A stretch of DNA of 60,443 nucleotides, from NCBI GenBank assembly GCA_947313855.1, contig CAMZNS010000009.1, forward strand, positions 1-60,443, in the 5' to 3' direction. The notes beneath the pieces are model-generated. The model had not been told where the DNA came from and ran no database searches. It saw only the letters and a list, made by a program, of their open reading frames with translations. Of the stretch, positions 8,769-19,805 are shown one piece after another. Within the stretch, counting starts at the first letter, position 1. Every line of letters begins with the position of its first letter. Origin of the DNA: an uncultured Deferribacteraceae bacterium (GTDB lineage Bacteria; Chrysiogenota; Deferribacteres; CAMZNJ01). Made by a program: the position numbers and the translations under genes.

Positions 8769-10082
8769 ATGCTAAAAACCGTTGAAAGTATATTTAAAAT
8801 ACCAGAGTTGCGTCGCAGGATCGCCTTTACACTGACACTCCTAATCGTATTCTCGTTTGGGCTACATATTCCAACACCCGGAGTAAACTCCGCTGCACTG
8901 TCAGCACTTTTCGAAAGTAATGGCGGAACACTATTCAACTTCTTCAACCTATTCACAGGTGGAGCCCTAAGCCAGTTGACCATCTTTGGACTCGGAGTAA
9001 TGCCCTACATCTCGGCATCCATCCTCATGGAACTCATGTCCGTTGTTATCCCTCGATTGGCCGAACTCAAAAAAACGGGCACAGAAGGGCGTGAAGTAAT
9101 CACCCGCTACACCCGCTACCTTGCAGTAGTTCTAGCGTTTAGCCAAGGGTTTGCTGTTGCCACAGGATTATCCAGCTTCGGTGCCTACAACGGTCAGTCC
9201 ATACTACTTTACGACGGACTATTCTTCACCCTCCTAATCGCCACCACACTTACCACAGGTACTATTTTCCTCATGTGGTTAGGTGAAAAAATCACCATCC
9301 ATGGTGTTGGTAACGGGATGTCCATGCTCATCCTTGCGGGTATCCTCTCACAGCTGCCCCGCGATATCATGAACACCTACAACATCGTAAACACAGGCGA
9401 ACTTGGCATTACCGTAATTCTCTTGGCCGTTGCTCTACTCCTGCTAGTTCTAACATTTGTTGTGTTCATTGAAAGCGGTCAACGTCGTGTACCTATTCAG
9501 TATGTGCGTGCTTCCGGTATGGCTTCCCGTGCAAACTCATCGTACCTCCCATTGAAAGTGAACATATCCGGCGTTATTGCCATTATTTTCTCCTCAGCAC
9601 TCCTTTCGTTCCCCATGACCGTTGCAACATTCTCCACCAACCCGACCATGCAGAAGCTTGCGGCGTACTTCAATGGCGACTCCCCCGTTTATTACATTGT
9701 TTTCGCTTCACTGATAGTATTCTTCAGCTTTGTTTACACGGCCATTATTTTCAATCCCGATGATCTTGCTGAGAACATTCAGAAATCTGGTGGTGTTGTT
9801 CCGGGGTATCGTCCTGGTGAGAGTACAGCCTTCTACCTTAACCACGTTATTACGCGTTTAACTTTTGTCGGTGCAATTTACACCGTTGCCATTGCCATCG
9901 TGCCACAGTTTTTGCTGAATCGCATGGGGCTACCCATTCACATGGGGGGCACAACAATACTCATCCTTGTGAGTGTATCCCTTGATACCCTCAGCAAAAT
10001 CGAATCCCACATGTTGAGCAACCACTACTCCGGCTTCCTCAAGAAGTCCTCCTCCCGTGGCTACAACACTGGTGGTAGGTAG
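8769..10082 (+). CDS. secY: Preprotein translocase channel SecY
   Basis: SecY is the ten-helix protein-conducting channel of the Sec system in the inner membrane. The 437-aa protein begins with the amphipathic MLKTVESIFKIPELRRRIAFTLTLL and has the conserved GLGVMPYISASILMELM plug region. ESGQRRVPIQY is the C4-C5 loop motif, and FNPDDLAENIQKSGG with IPGxRPG-like VPGYRPGES forms the C5 loop that binds SecA and the ribosome. SecG lies at 57.0 kb in the same window. The stop is 7 nt before adk. Confidence 0.97.
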   Translation: MLKTVESIFKIPELRRRIAFTLTLLIVFSFGLHIPTPGVNSAALSALFESNGGTLFNFFNLFTGGALSQLTIFGLGVMPYISASILMELMSVVIPRLAELKKTGTEGREVITRYTRYLAVVLAFSQGFAVATGLSSFGAYNGQSILLYDGLFFTLLIATTLTTGTIFLMWLGEKITIHGVGNGMSMLILAGILSQLPRDIMNTYNIVNTGELGITVILLAVALLLLVLTFVVFIESGQRRVPIQYVRASGMASRANSSYLPLKVNISGVIAIIFSSALLSFPMTVATFSTNPTMQKLAAYFNGDSPVYYIVFASLIVFFSFVYTAIIFNPDDLAENIQKSGGVVPGYRPGESTAFYLNHVITRLTFVGAIYTVAIAIVPQFLLNRMGLPIHMGGTTILILVSVSLDTLSKIESHMLSNHYSGFLKKSSSRGYNTGGR

Positions 10083-10089
10083 GTTTCTT

Positions 10090-10755
10090 GTGGACATAGT
10101 AATAATTCTTGGTGCCCCCGGATCTGGGAAAGGTACACAGTCTGCCATGATAATGCAAGACTACGACCTAAAACCCCTTGTTGTAGGAAATATTCTTCGC
10201 GAAGCCATTGCGAACGAAACCGAGGTTGGTCTCTTTGCCAAATCCTACATGGATAAAGGGGATCTTGTTCCCGACGAGGTGATTATCGGGCTCATTGGTG
10301 AAGCTCTCATCTCCGGCGAATTCTCTGGCGGTCGAGGTGTTTTGCTTGACGGATTCCCACGCAACACTGTTCAGGCGACAGCCTTTGATGCCATGTTGCA
10401 CACTAAGTTGAGCACCTCCCTGAGTTGCATAATCGCCTTGGATACCCCTGAGGAACTGCTTATGGAGCGTATGGTTGGCAGGCTTTACTGCACCGAGTGT
10501 GGGGCAACATACCACACCACTTACAAGAAGCCCAAACAGGGGAATACTTGCGACCTTGATGGCTCTAATCTTATCCAACGCGATGACGACAAACTAGAGG
10601 TTATCACCAAACGTCTCGAGGTTTACAAGCAACAAACTATGGTGCTGACGAGCTACTACTCTTCGGTGCCATGCTACAGAAATATCCCCGCAACGGGCAC
10701 CCCTGAAGAGGTGTACAAATCTATTAGACAGGCGTTGGACTCATGTCTAAGTTGA
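10090..10755 (+). CDS. adk: Adenylate kinase
   Basis: This enzyme interconverts ATP + AMP and 2 ADP in the cytosol. I choose the GTG at 10090, preceded by GGTAGGTAGG, giving (V)DIVIILGAPGSGKGTQ with the P-loop at residues 8-15; the open frame upstream lies inside secY. DGFPRN is the AMP-binding motif. The long LID holds a zinc site, CTEC then CDLD, as in Gram-positive and many deltaproteobacterial enzymes. Length 221 aa. The 3' end overlaps map by 13 nt. Confidence 0.96.
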   Translation: MDIVIILGAPGSGKGTQSAMIMQDYDLKPLVVGNILREAIANETEVGLFAKSYMDKGDLVPDEVIIGLIGEALISGEFSGGRGVLLDGFPRNTVQATAFDAMLHTKLSTSLSCIIALDTPEELLMERMVGRLYCTECGATYHTTYKKPKQGNTCDLDGSNLIQRDDDKLEVITKRLEVYKQQTMVLTSYYSSVPCYRNIPATGTPEEVYKSIRQALDSCLS

Positions 10756-11483
10756 GAACTGCTGCCGAAATAGAGAAACAGCGGGAAGCATGTCATATCG
10801 TACGGGAAGTTCACGATGCTTTACGTGAGAAAAGTGTTGCAGGTGTAACCCTTGCCGAGATAAACCGCATTGCCGAAGATATTATACGAAAACGTGGTGC
10901 TGTGGCGTCTTTTCGTGGTAAAGGGTTTCCGGGTGCTGTTTGTGCGTCTGTTAACGAAGTGGTCATTCACGGGCTCCCAACCGATTACAGCCTGAAGGAT
11001 GGCGATATTCTCAGCGTTGACGTTGGTGCCTACAAAAACGGTTTCCATGGTGATGCTGCTCGCACCCTCATGATTGGCGATGTTTCCCATAGTGTTCGCA
11101 AGTTGGTTGAAGTGACGGAGCAGTCCTACTTTGAGGGCATTAAGCAGTTTAAGCTTGGTGGTCGAGTTGGCGATATTTCGTCAGCTATTCAGCGTTATGT
11201 TGAGCCCCATGGTTTCGGTATTGTTAAGGCATACACAGGTCATGGCGTTGGTCGTGAGCTTCATGAGAGTCCCGAGGTGCCCAACTTCGGTGCCCCAAAT
11301 GCTGGTAAACGCCTGAAGCGAGGTATGGTTTTGGCGATTGAGCCCATGGTTAATATGGGTACGCACGCTGTGAAGGTTTTGGACGATGGCTGGACAGTTG
11401 TTACGGCTGATGGTCAGGTGTCTGCTCATTACGAGAACACGGCGGTTTTGACAGAAAATGGTGTGGATATTTTGACGTTATGA
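10743..11483 (+). CDS. map: Methionine aminopeptidase, type I
   Basis: It removes the initiator methionine from new proteins. The 246-aa protein is a type Ia (short) enzyme. Metal ligands are visible in order: D in LSVDVGAYKNGFHGDAART (two Asp), H in TGHGVGRELHESP, E in AIEPMVNMG, and E in ALTENT-like HYENTAVLTENG. The substrate-binding His is in VVIHGLP. It overlaps adk, so the two are probably translationally coupled. Confidence 0.96.
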   Translation: MSKLRTAAEIEKQREACHIVREVHDALREKSVAGVTLAEINRIAEDIIRKRGAVASFRGKGFPGAVCASVNEVVIHGLPTDYSLKDGDILSVDVGAYKNGFHGDAARTLMIGDVSHSVRKLVEVTEQSYFEGIKQFKLGGRVGDISSAIQRYVEPHGFGIVKAYTGHGVGRELHESPEVPNFGAPNAGKRLKRGMVLAIEPMVNMGTHAVKVLDDGWTVVTADGQVSAHYENTAVLTENGVDILTL

Positions 11484-11863
11484 GGTTATGATATGTTTTT
11501 CTACAACAGCTCCCCCTGATCGATTTGGTGGTTTTGATGGTGTTTTTTCACTGTTTTTAACGGTTTTGAAGTTGTTGAATAGGTGCAAACGACCGTAAAC
11601 ATTACTTTGAGTATTACAAGGTGTGGCATTGTAGATATAATTACTTATAAAGTTCTTGCAATTAGTTTCCGCATAGGTTAGTATTGGTGGTTACTGATTG
11701 AAACTAACCTGTATGGTTACTTGGCTAGGCTTAAATACTATTTTGGTAGTTGCTTGGTTGCTGGCTGATAAGCTAGTTAGTTGTGTCGGTTGTAGTCACC
11801 CTCATCGACCGCCTCTTTTGGGCGTGTTTTAGGGGCTGACTAGTAATTTTTGGAGTACATAAT
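11484..11863 (+). other. map-infA intergenic region
   Basis: These 380 nt contain no gene that I can support. They hold a good sigma-70-type promoter (11656-11684) and an untranslated leader of roughly 170 nt before infA. The region splits the ribosomal cluster into two transcription units. Confidence 0.6.
11656..11684 (+). promoter_or_regulatory. Predicted promoter of the infA-rplQ operon
   Basis: A -35 box TTGCAA (11656-11661) is separated by exactly 17 nt from a -10 box TAGTAT (11679-11684). The same -10 sequence occurs in the tRNA-Pro promoter in this window, which supports its use in this organism. The start point would be near 11691, leaving a long leader before infA. Confidence 0.6.
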
Positions 11864-12088
11864 ATGAGCGGTAAAACTGATGTTATTGAAGCTATGGGCG
11901 TGGTTTTAGAGTTGCTTCCTAGTGCCACATTTAAAGTTGAGCTTGATAATGGTCATATTATGACGGCACACCTATCGGGCAAGATGCGTATGAATTTCAT
12001 CAAAATCCTCGTCGGGGATAAAGTTAGCGTTGAAATATCACCATACGATCTGACAAAAGGACGTATCACTTACAGATACAAAAGCTAG
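11864..12088 (+). CDS. infA: Translation initiation factor IF-1
   Basis: IF-1 blocks the ribosomal A site during initiation. The 74-aa OB-fold protein has the family core [42 protein letters not shown] and ends [12 protein letters not shown], a classic IF-1 C-terminus. Two extra N-terminal residues relative to E. coli are unremarkable. Confidence 0.96.
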   Translation: MSGKTDVIEAMGVVLELLPSATFKVELDNGHIMTAHLSGKMRMNFIKILVGDKVSVEISPYDLTKGRITYRYKS

Positions 12089-12102
12089 TTGCACAATGTA
12101 AT

Positions 12103-12150
12103 GCAAAGCAGACGCAACGCAAAGCAGACGCAACGCAAAGCAGACGCACC
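12103..12150. repeat. 16-nt tandem repeat between infA and rpmJ
   Basis: Three adjacent copies of GCAAAGCAGACGCAAC, the last with one change, lie in the 105-nt gap between infA and rpmJ. The unit is not a multiple of three and the array does not lie in a supported gene. Confidence 0.9.
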
Positions 12151-12193
12151 TAAATATTGAAGCTTATGCTAAAACGAAGTTGAGGTAGTTACG

Positions 12194-12307
12194 ATGAAAG
12201 TTAAATCAAGTGTGAAGAAACGATGCACCAAGTGCAAACTTGTCAAACGCAAAGGCATTCTTCGCGTAATATGCGAAAATCCTAGACACAAACAACGACA
12301 AGGTTAA
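12194..12307 (+). CDS. rpmJ: 50S ribosomal protein L36
   Basis: A 37-codon frame encodes L36: it begins [20 protein letters not shown] and continues with [13 protein letters not shown]. The zinc ligands Cys-x2-Cys ... Cys-x4-His are all present (the C+ form). L36 helps organise 23S rRNA domains. A GAGG lies upstream of the ATG. Confidence 0.95.
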   Translation: MKVKSSVKKRCTKCKLVKRKGILRVICENPRHKQRQG

Positions 12308-12322
12308 GAAAGGAGGCTGAAT

Positions 12323-12691
12323 TTGGCTAGATTGGGTGGTGTTGATATCCCTAATAACAAAAAAGTCTGGGTGGGTCTAACGTACATTTTCGGCGTTGGT
12401 CGCTCGACATCCTACAAGATCCTTACCGCAACAGGAATAAACCCTGACAAGCGTGTGGGAGAAATGAACGAACAAGAGATCTCTACTATCAGTCAGTATA
12501 TCGACGATAACCTGATGGTGGAAGGTGATCTCAGAAAAGAACGTGGTCTTGCTATTAAACGTTTAATGGAAATAGGCTCATACCGTGGTTGGCGTCACAG
12601 GATGGGGTTGCCCTGTCGTGGACAAATTACCCGCAGCAACGCAAGAACAAGGCGTGGGCTAGCCGGTAAACGCGGTATCAAGAAGAAATAA
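12323..12691 (+). CDS. rpsM: 30S ribosomal protein S13
   Basis: S13 contacts the P-site tRNA and bridges to the large subunit. Translation starts at TTG after a strong AAAGGAGG, giving MARLGGVDIPNNKKV. The helix-two-turns-helix and the C-terminal GLPCRGQITRSNARTRRG tail are typical. Length 122 aa. It heads the alpha-operon part of the cluster. Confidence 0.96.
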   Translation: MARLGGVDIPNNKKVWVGLTYIFGVGRSTSYKILTATGINPDKRVGEMNEQEISTISQYIDDNLMVEGDLRKERGLAIKRLMEIGSYRGWRHRMGLPCRGQITRSNARTRRGLAGKRGIKKK

Positions 12692-12713
12692 AAACTAATT
12701 ATTCGGAGGAGTC

Positions 12714-13094
12714 ATGGCTGTCCGTAGTGGAAAACGTGAAAAAAGAAATGTCCCTAAGGCGATAATAAGCGTTAGGGCAACTTTCAACAACACTATCGTT
12801 AGCGTATCTGACCTGCAGGGTAATGTAATATGTTGGGCAAGTTGTGGCACCGAAGAGTTTAAAAACTCTAGGAAAGGAACGCCATTTGCTGCTCAGATAG
12901 CTGCAGAATCCGCTGCTCGTAAGGCCGTTAACAATGGAGTTCGCGAAGCTGAAATAAATATAAAAGGACCTGGATCGGGTAGAGAGGGTGCAATAAGAGC
13001 AATCGCTGCCGCTGGTATCAAAGTTACTTTGATAAAAGATATCACCCCTGTGCCACACAACGGTTGCAGACCACGTAAGAAGCGTAACCCTTAG
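12714..13094 (+). CDS. rpsK: 30S ribosomal protein S11
   Basis: S11 lies on the 30S platform near the E site. The 126-aa sequence includes [24 protein letters not shown] and the C-terminal signature [17 protein letters not shown]. The ribosome binding site is CGGAGG. Confidence 0.97.
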   Translation: MAVRSGKREKRNVPKAIISVRATFNNTIVSVSDLQGNVICWASCGTEEFKNSRKGTPFAAQIAAESAARKAVNNGVREAEINIKGPGSGREGAIRAIAAAGIKVTLIKDITPVPHNGCRPRKKRNP

Positions 13095-13119
13095 GGCTAC
13101 GTCTTCAAAGGAGGATCAC

Positions 13120-13746
13120 TTGGCACGTTACACAGATGCAGTTTGCAAATTATGCCGACGCGAAGGAACAAAGCTCTACCTAAAAGGGGAGCGTTGCTAC
13201 AAAGATAAGTGCGCTATGGAGAAAAAAGCCTACGCACCGGGACAACATGGGCAATCTCGCAAAAAACCTACCGATTACGGTATACAATTGAGAGAAAAAC
13301 AGAAAACTAAAAGAATCTATGGCATTCTCGAAAAACAATTTAGACTCTATTATAAAAAAGCCCACAATATGGACGGAATTGCTGGTGAAAACTTGCTGGT
13401 TCTGCTAGAAAGCCGACTAGACAACATGGTCTATCGTGCTGGCTTCGCCACAAGCAGAGCTCAAGCTCGTCAACTAGTGAACCACTCACACTTTATTGTG
13501 GATGGCAAAAAGGTGAATATCCCCTCATACCTAGTCAAAGCTGGGCAAGTTGTAGAAGTTAGAGAAAAAAGTCGCGGTAATGCCCAAATCAAAGCATCAC
13601 TCGAAACCTCTGACGGAAGAGGAACACCCGAATGGCTAGTTGTCGACAAAGGAACTCTCAAGGCGACCGTAAACAGGGAACCACAGAGATCCGACATCGG
13701 CTACGAAATATCCGAAAACTTGATAGTTGAGCTGTACTCAAGATAA
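13120..13746 (+). CDS. rpsD: 30S ribosomal protein S4, zinc-binding form
   Basis: S4 nucleates 16S rRNA folding. The start is TTG after AAAGGAGG. The N-terminus carries Cys residues (CKLC and RCYKDKC, residues about 7-31) typical of the zinc-binding form. The S4 RNA-binding domain is seen as ESRLDNMVYRAGFATSRAQARQLVNHSHFIVDGKKVNIPSY. Length 208 aa. S4 often autoregulates the alpha operon; this is not visible here. Confidence 0.96.
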   Translation: MARYTDAVCKLCRREGTKLYLKGERCYKDKCAMEKKAYAPGQHGQSRKKPTDYGIQLREKQKTKRIYGILEKQFRLYYKKAHNMDGIAGENLLVLLESRLDNMVYRAGFATSRAQARQLVNHSHFIVDGKKVNIPSYLVKAGQVVEVREKSRGNAQIKASLETSDGRGTPEWLVVDKGTLKATVNREPQRSDIGYEISENLIVELYSR

Positions 13747-13786
13747 TACAGGGTACAAGGGCTTATTGCTTCGGAGGAACTTTGCA

Positions 13787-14758
13787 ATGCTATTGATGAA
13801 ATTTAATGAGGTTATCAAACCTAAAAAAATAAAACGTATCGAATCGGAGACAAACTTTAGCAAATTCGCTATCGAACCCTACACAACAGGGTTTGCTCTG
13901 ACCGTTGGTAATGCGTTGCGACGTGTTCTCCTCTCCTCTATCGAAGGAACAGCCGTTGTTGCCATCAAAATCGATGGCGTAACCAACGAATTTTCAGCTC
14001 TCGATGGCGTTCTAGAAGATGTGGTCGATATTGTCCTAAATGTGAAGCAGTTGAAGCTGAACCTAGATAACCATGAACCTGCAAGGGTTTACATTCACAA
14101 GAAGGGTGCAGGTGACATTGTTGCAGGGGATATTCAAGGTGACGTAAATGTTGTTGCACTCGACCCAACTCAGCATATCATGACCGTTACCGATCCCAAC
14201 AAAGAGATCCGTATGGAGCTAATTGTTGAACGCAGTATCGGGTATGTTCCCAGTGAGGAGATGCAGGATCGATTGAGTGACGAAGTGGGCACCATTGTTG
14301 TTGACGCCTCCTTCTCGCCCATTATCCGTGTTGCCTACGATGTGGAAAGTGCTAGGGTGGATCAATCTACCGACTACGAAAAGTTAGTAATATCCATTAC
14401 CACAGACGGATCCATAAAACCTGAGGACGCTATGGGGTTTGCGGCTAAAGTTGTCAAAGATCACTTCGAGCTTTTCGTAAACTTTAAAGAGCCGAAGGAA
14501 GAACTTGATGCACCTGAGGCATCCGACACGACAAGTGGTATTAGCTCTGATATTCTAAACAAAAGTATTGAAGAGCTGGACCTTTCAGTTCGTGCAAACA
14601 ACTGCTTGCAGTATGCTGAGATCAAAACTATCGGTGCATTGGTGGAGTTGTCTGAGCCTGAGATGCTAAAGATTAAGAACTTTGGCAAGAAGTCCTTAGA
14701 CGAAATTAAAGAGATTTTGACTGAGCTAAACTTGACACTCAAGGATCCCAAGGTTTAG
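13787..14758 (+). CDS. rpoA: RNA polymerase alpha subunit
   Basis: The alpha subunit dimerises to start RNA polymerase assembly and its C-terminal domain binds UP elements and activators. I choose the ATG at 13787, 10 nt after CGGAGG, giving MLLMKFNEVIKP; the frame is open upstream but overlaps rpsD. The N-terminal domain has TGFALTVGNALRRVLLSSIEG, and the C-terminal domain has SIEELDLSVRANNCLQ and LKIKNFGKKSLDEIKE. Length 323 aa. Confidence 0.96.
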   Translation: MLLMKFNEVIKPKKIKRIESETNFSKFAIEPYTTGFALTVGNALRRVLLSSIEGTAVVAIKIDGVTNEFSALDGVLEDVVDIVLNVKQLKLNLDNHEPARVYIHKKGAGDIVAGDIQGDVNVVALDPTQHIMTVTDPNKEIRMELIVERSIGYVPSEEMQDRLSDEVGTIVVDASFSPIIRVAYDVESARVDQSTDYEKLVISITTDGSIKPEDAMGFAAKVVKDHFELFVNFKEPKEELDAPEASDTTSGISSDILNKSIEELDLSVRANNCLQYAEIKTIGALVELSEPEMLKIKNFGKKSLDEIKEILTELNLTLKDPKV

Positions 14759-14835
14759 TCGGAGTCCCGTAAAATTAGCCCTTAAAAGCATGTTTTTGTT
14801 GGGGCGTTAAAACTTTTCAGGAGTATTATTTTAGA

Positions 14836-17396
<2,561 letters not shown>

Positions 17397-17431
17397 ACAC
17401 ACTAACATGCTTTCTTAAAGGACACTACCCT

Positions 17432-18787
17432 ATGCGATACACAAAATACTTTACCACAACACTGAGGGACGCACCAAAAGATGCCGACACACGCGGTCAT
17501 GCCCTTATGACTCGTGCTGGTTTCCTGAAACAGTCAACCTCAGGGATATACTCCTACCTACCCCTTGGTCTTCGATCTATCCGCAAAATAGAGGGGATTA
17601 TCCGCAAATATATGGATGAAGCAGGCTCTGTTGAGGTACTTCTCCCCATGGTTCAGTCCTCAGATGTGTGGATTCGAAGCGGTCGTTGGGAGGTGTACGG
17701 CAAAGAGATGCTCCGCTTCCAAGACAGATCTGGGCGGGACTACTGCCTTGCACCCACCCACGAAGACCTCCTTGCAGATATGTTGCGTACTCTGGTAAAC
17801 TCCTACAGTCAGCTACCGTTTAACCTGTATCAGATACAAACAAAATTTCGCGATGAAGTCCGACCCCGTTTCGGACTAATCCGTGGGCGTGAATTTATCA
17901 TGAAGGACGCCTACTCATTCGACATGGATGAAGAGGCGTCGCTGGCATCTTACGAAGTAATGCGTCAGGCGTATATTAAACTATTCCATCATATGGGGCT
18001 TGACGTTCGCGAGATAGAGGCAGATTCTGGCGAGATCGGTGGTTCGTTGTCGCAGGAGTTTGTTGTGCTCTCCGATATAGGCGAAGATATTGCTGTGAGT
18101 TGCGTCGATTGCGGATACACTAGCAATGCCGAAGTTGCTTCAGAAGCGTTCAACCTGGATGCTGAGACCCTAGATGTGGAAGCACTTTCAGAGGCACTCA
18201 AAGGTACGAACTGTACTCGCTGCAAAACAGGTATTAACGACGTTTGGCGTGTGTTAGAGCTTGGCCATATCTTCAACATCGGCACCAAGTATTCGGTTGC
18301 AGCAAACCTGACCTACAAAGGGCAGGATGGTAAGGATAGACCGGTGCATATGGGATCTTACGGTATCGGTGTTGGTCGAATTCTGGCCGTCGCAGCACAA
18401 ATATACAGCGATGACGCCGGCTTGCAACTCCCCATTAATATTGCACCGTTTGAGGTGTGTATCGTCTCCGCCACAACGAGGGATGACGAAGTTGTAAGTA
18501 CAGCCGACAAGCTTTACCAACAGTGCCTTGACGCTGGCATCGACGCTATTTACGACGATCGAGATGTGCGTGCTGGTGTGAAATTTGCCGATGGCGAACT
18601 TGTTGGTTATCCGTTTGTAGTTGTTGTTGGCAAGCGTGGTCTTGCCTCTGGTACTGTGGAGGTCAAGGCACGTAACGGAACCAAAAACGGAACCGACACT
18701 GCCACCGACACTATCGCTGTGCCCATTTCAGATTTCCCTGCTGAGATGAAAAAGATACTAGATAGGGCACGCCCTTCGGTTAATTAA
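17432..18787 (+). CDS. proS: Prolyl-tRNA synthetase without editing insertion
   Basis: This class II enzyme charges tRNA-Pro. Motif 1 region, motif 2 (FRDEVRPRFGLIRGREFIMKDAYSFD) and motif 3 (GSYGIGVGRILA) are present, with the anticodon-binding domain at the C-terminus. The product is 451 aa, against about 570 for the usual bacterial type. Between SDIGEDIAV (about residue 212) and ELGHIFNIGTKYS (about 277) only some 55 residues remain, with two Cys pairs, where the roughly 180-residue Ala-editing INS domain normally lies. This resembles the short alphaproteobacterial and mitochondrial form. A tRNA-Pro lies at 51.2 kb. Confidence 0.95.
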   Translation: MRYTKYFTTTLRDAPKDADTRGHALMTRAGFLKQSTSGIYSYLPLGLRSIRKIEGIIRKYMDEAGSVEVLLPMVQSSDVWIRSGRWEVYGKEMLRFQDRSGRDYCLAPTHEDLLADMLRTLVNSYSQLPFNLYQIQTKFRDEVRPRFGLIRGREFIMKDAYSFDMDEEASLASYEVMRQAYIKLFHHMGLDVREIEADSGEIGGSLSQEFVVLSDIGEDIAVSCVDCGYTSNAEVASEAFNLDAETLDVEALSEALKGTNCTRCKTGINDVWRVLELGHIFNIGTKYSVAANLTYKGQDGKDRPVHMGSYGIGVGRILAVAAQIYSDDAGLQLPINIAPFEVCIVSATTRDDEVVSTADKLYQQCLDAGIDAIYDDRDVRAGVKFADGELVGYPFVVVVGKRGLASGTVEVKARNGTKNGTDTATDTIAVPISDFPAEMKKILDRARPSVN

Positions 18788-18803
18788 AGGATAGTTACTG
18801 CTT

Positions 18804-19745
18804 ATGAAATTTCGCACACAAAATAAAGAGCGACGTAAATATACATTGATGATATTTGAGAACTCCGAGATCGGCAGGGTCTACAATATTACCCTGTCAC
18901 TACGCTTTATCAATATTATCATCTTCTCCCTTGTTCTCCTTGTTACACTTGTTTTGCTAGGTGTGGCATTCTTCTTCATGTTCAACTCAACAGTACGCAC
19001 AGCGTATGCCTACAAAGAGGAGAACAGCAGACTATTGACGCAACTCAAAGACTACGACAGAAAATTGAGCACCATCGAAGTTGAACTAGATAGTATCAAG
19101 GGGCTAGAAGCAGATGTTCGTAAAGCTCTTAACATCGTACCACCTGCATCCGACGCCCTCCTTATCCCCGAAGATGCCTTGCACCGATCTAACCAATCAC
19201 TCTCACTTTTAGGCGACGTTACCGCTGAGATGCTCATAGGCGATGTTAACTCCAAAATAGACAATATTACAAGTGCACTATCATTCTCCGAATCCTACGT
19301 GAACGGTGTTTACGACGATACACTCTCACTCAAACTACTCGTCGCCTCCACACCAACCCTCTACCCTGCTAGGGGATGGCTAACATCAAGGTTCGGATAC
19401 CGCATAACCTCCTTCAGCACAAGACGCACATTCCATGAAGGTATCGACATCGGATCACCATACGGTAGCGGCGTCTACTCAACAGCCGATGGGATTATCA
19501 TCTATGCCGGATACCGCGTTGGGTATGGAAACCTAGTGGTTGTCGATCACGGTTACGGCTACACAACACGATACGGACACAACAGTAAACTCACAGTGGC
19601 TGAAGGGGATTTCGTCAAAAAAGGGGATGTTATTGCCCTCATCGGTTCCTCAGGACGAAGCACAGGGCCACATACCCACTACGAAGTACTAATTAACGGC
19701 ATGCCTGTTGATCCTGAGCCGTTCTTAATCTCAAAATCATTCTAA
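18804..19745 (+). CDS. M23 family metallopeptidase, membrane-anchored
   Basis: A single N-terminal membrane helix (about residues 29-56) is followed by a coiled-coil-like region (residues 70-110) and a C-terminal LytM/M23 domain. Zinc and catalytic residues are intact: HEGIDI (His, Asp), TRYGHNS and HTHYE. Such proteins cleave peptidoglycan cross-links or activate amidases in the periplasm. It lies 16 nt after proS and 60 nt before glmU; no specific partner is evident. Confidence 0.92.
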   Translation: MKFRTQNKERRKYTLMIFENSEIGRVYNITLSLRFINIIIFSLVLLVTLVLLGVAFFFMFNSTVRTAYAYKEENSRLLTQLKDYDRKLSTIEVELDSIKGLEADVRKALNIVPPASDALLIPEDALHRSNQSLSLLGDVTAEMLIGDVNSKIDNITSALSFSESYVNGVYDDTLSLKLLVASTPTLYPARGWLTSRFGYRITSFSTRRTFHEGIDIGSPYGSGVYSTADGIIIYAGYRVGYGNLVVVDHGYGYTTRYGHNSKLTVAEGDFVKKGDVIALIGSSGRSTGPHTHYEVLINGMPVDPEPFLISKSF

Positions 19746-19805
19746 AAATAACAAAAACATGGGGCAAGGAATAAGGGGTAAAATAAAGGAAAGACGGAGC
19801 CGGGT

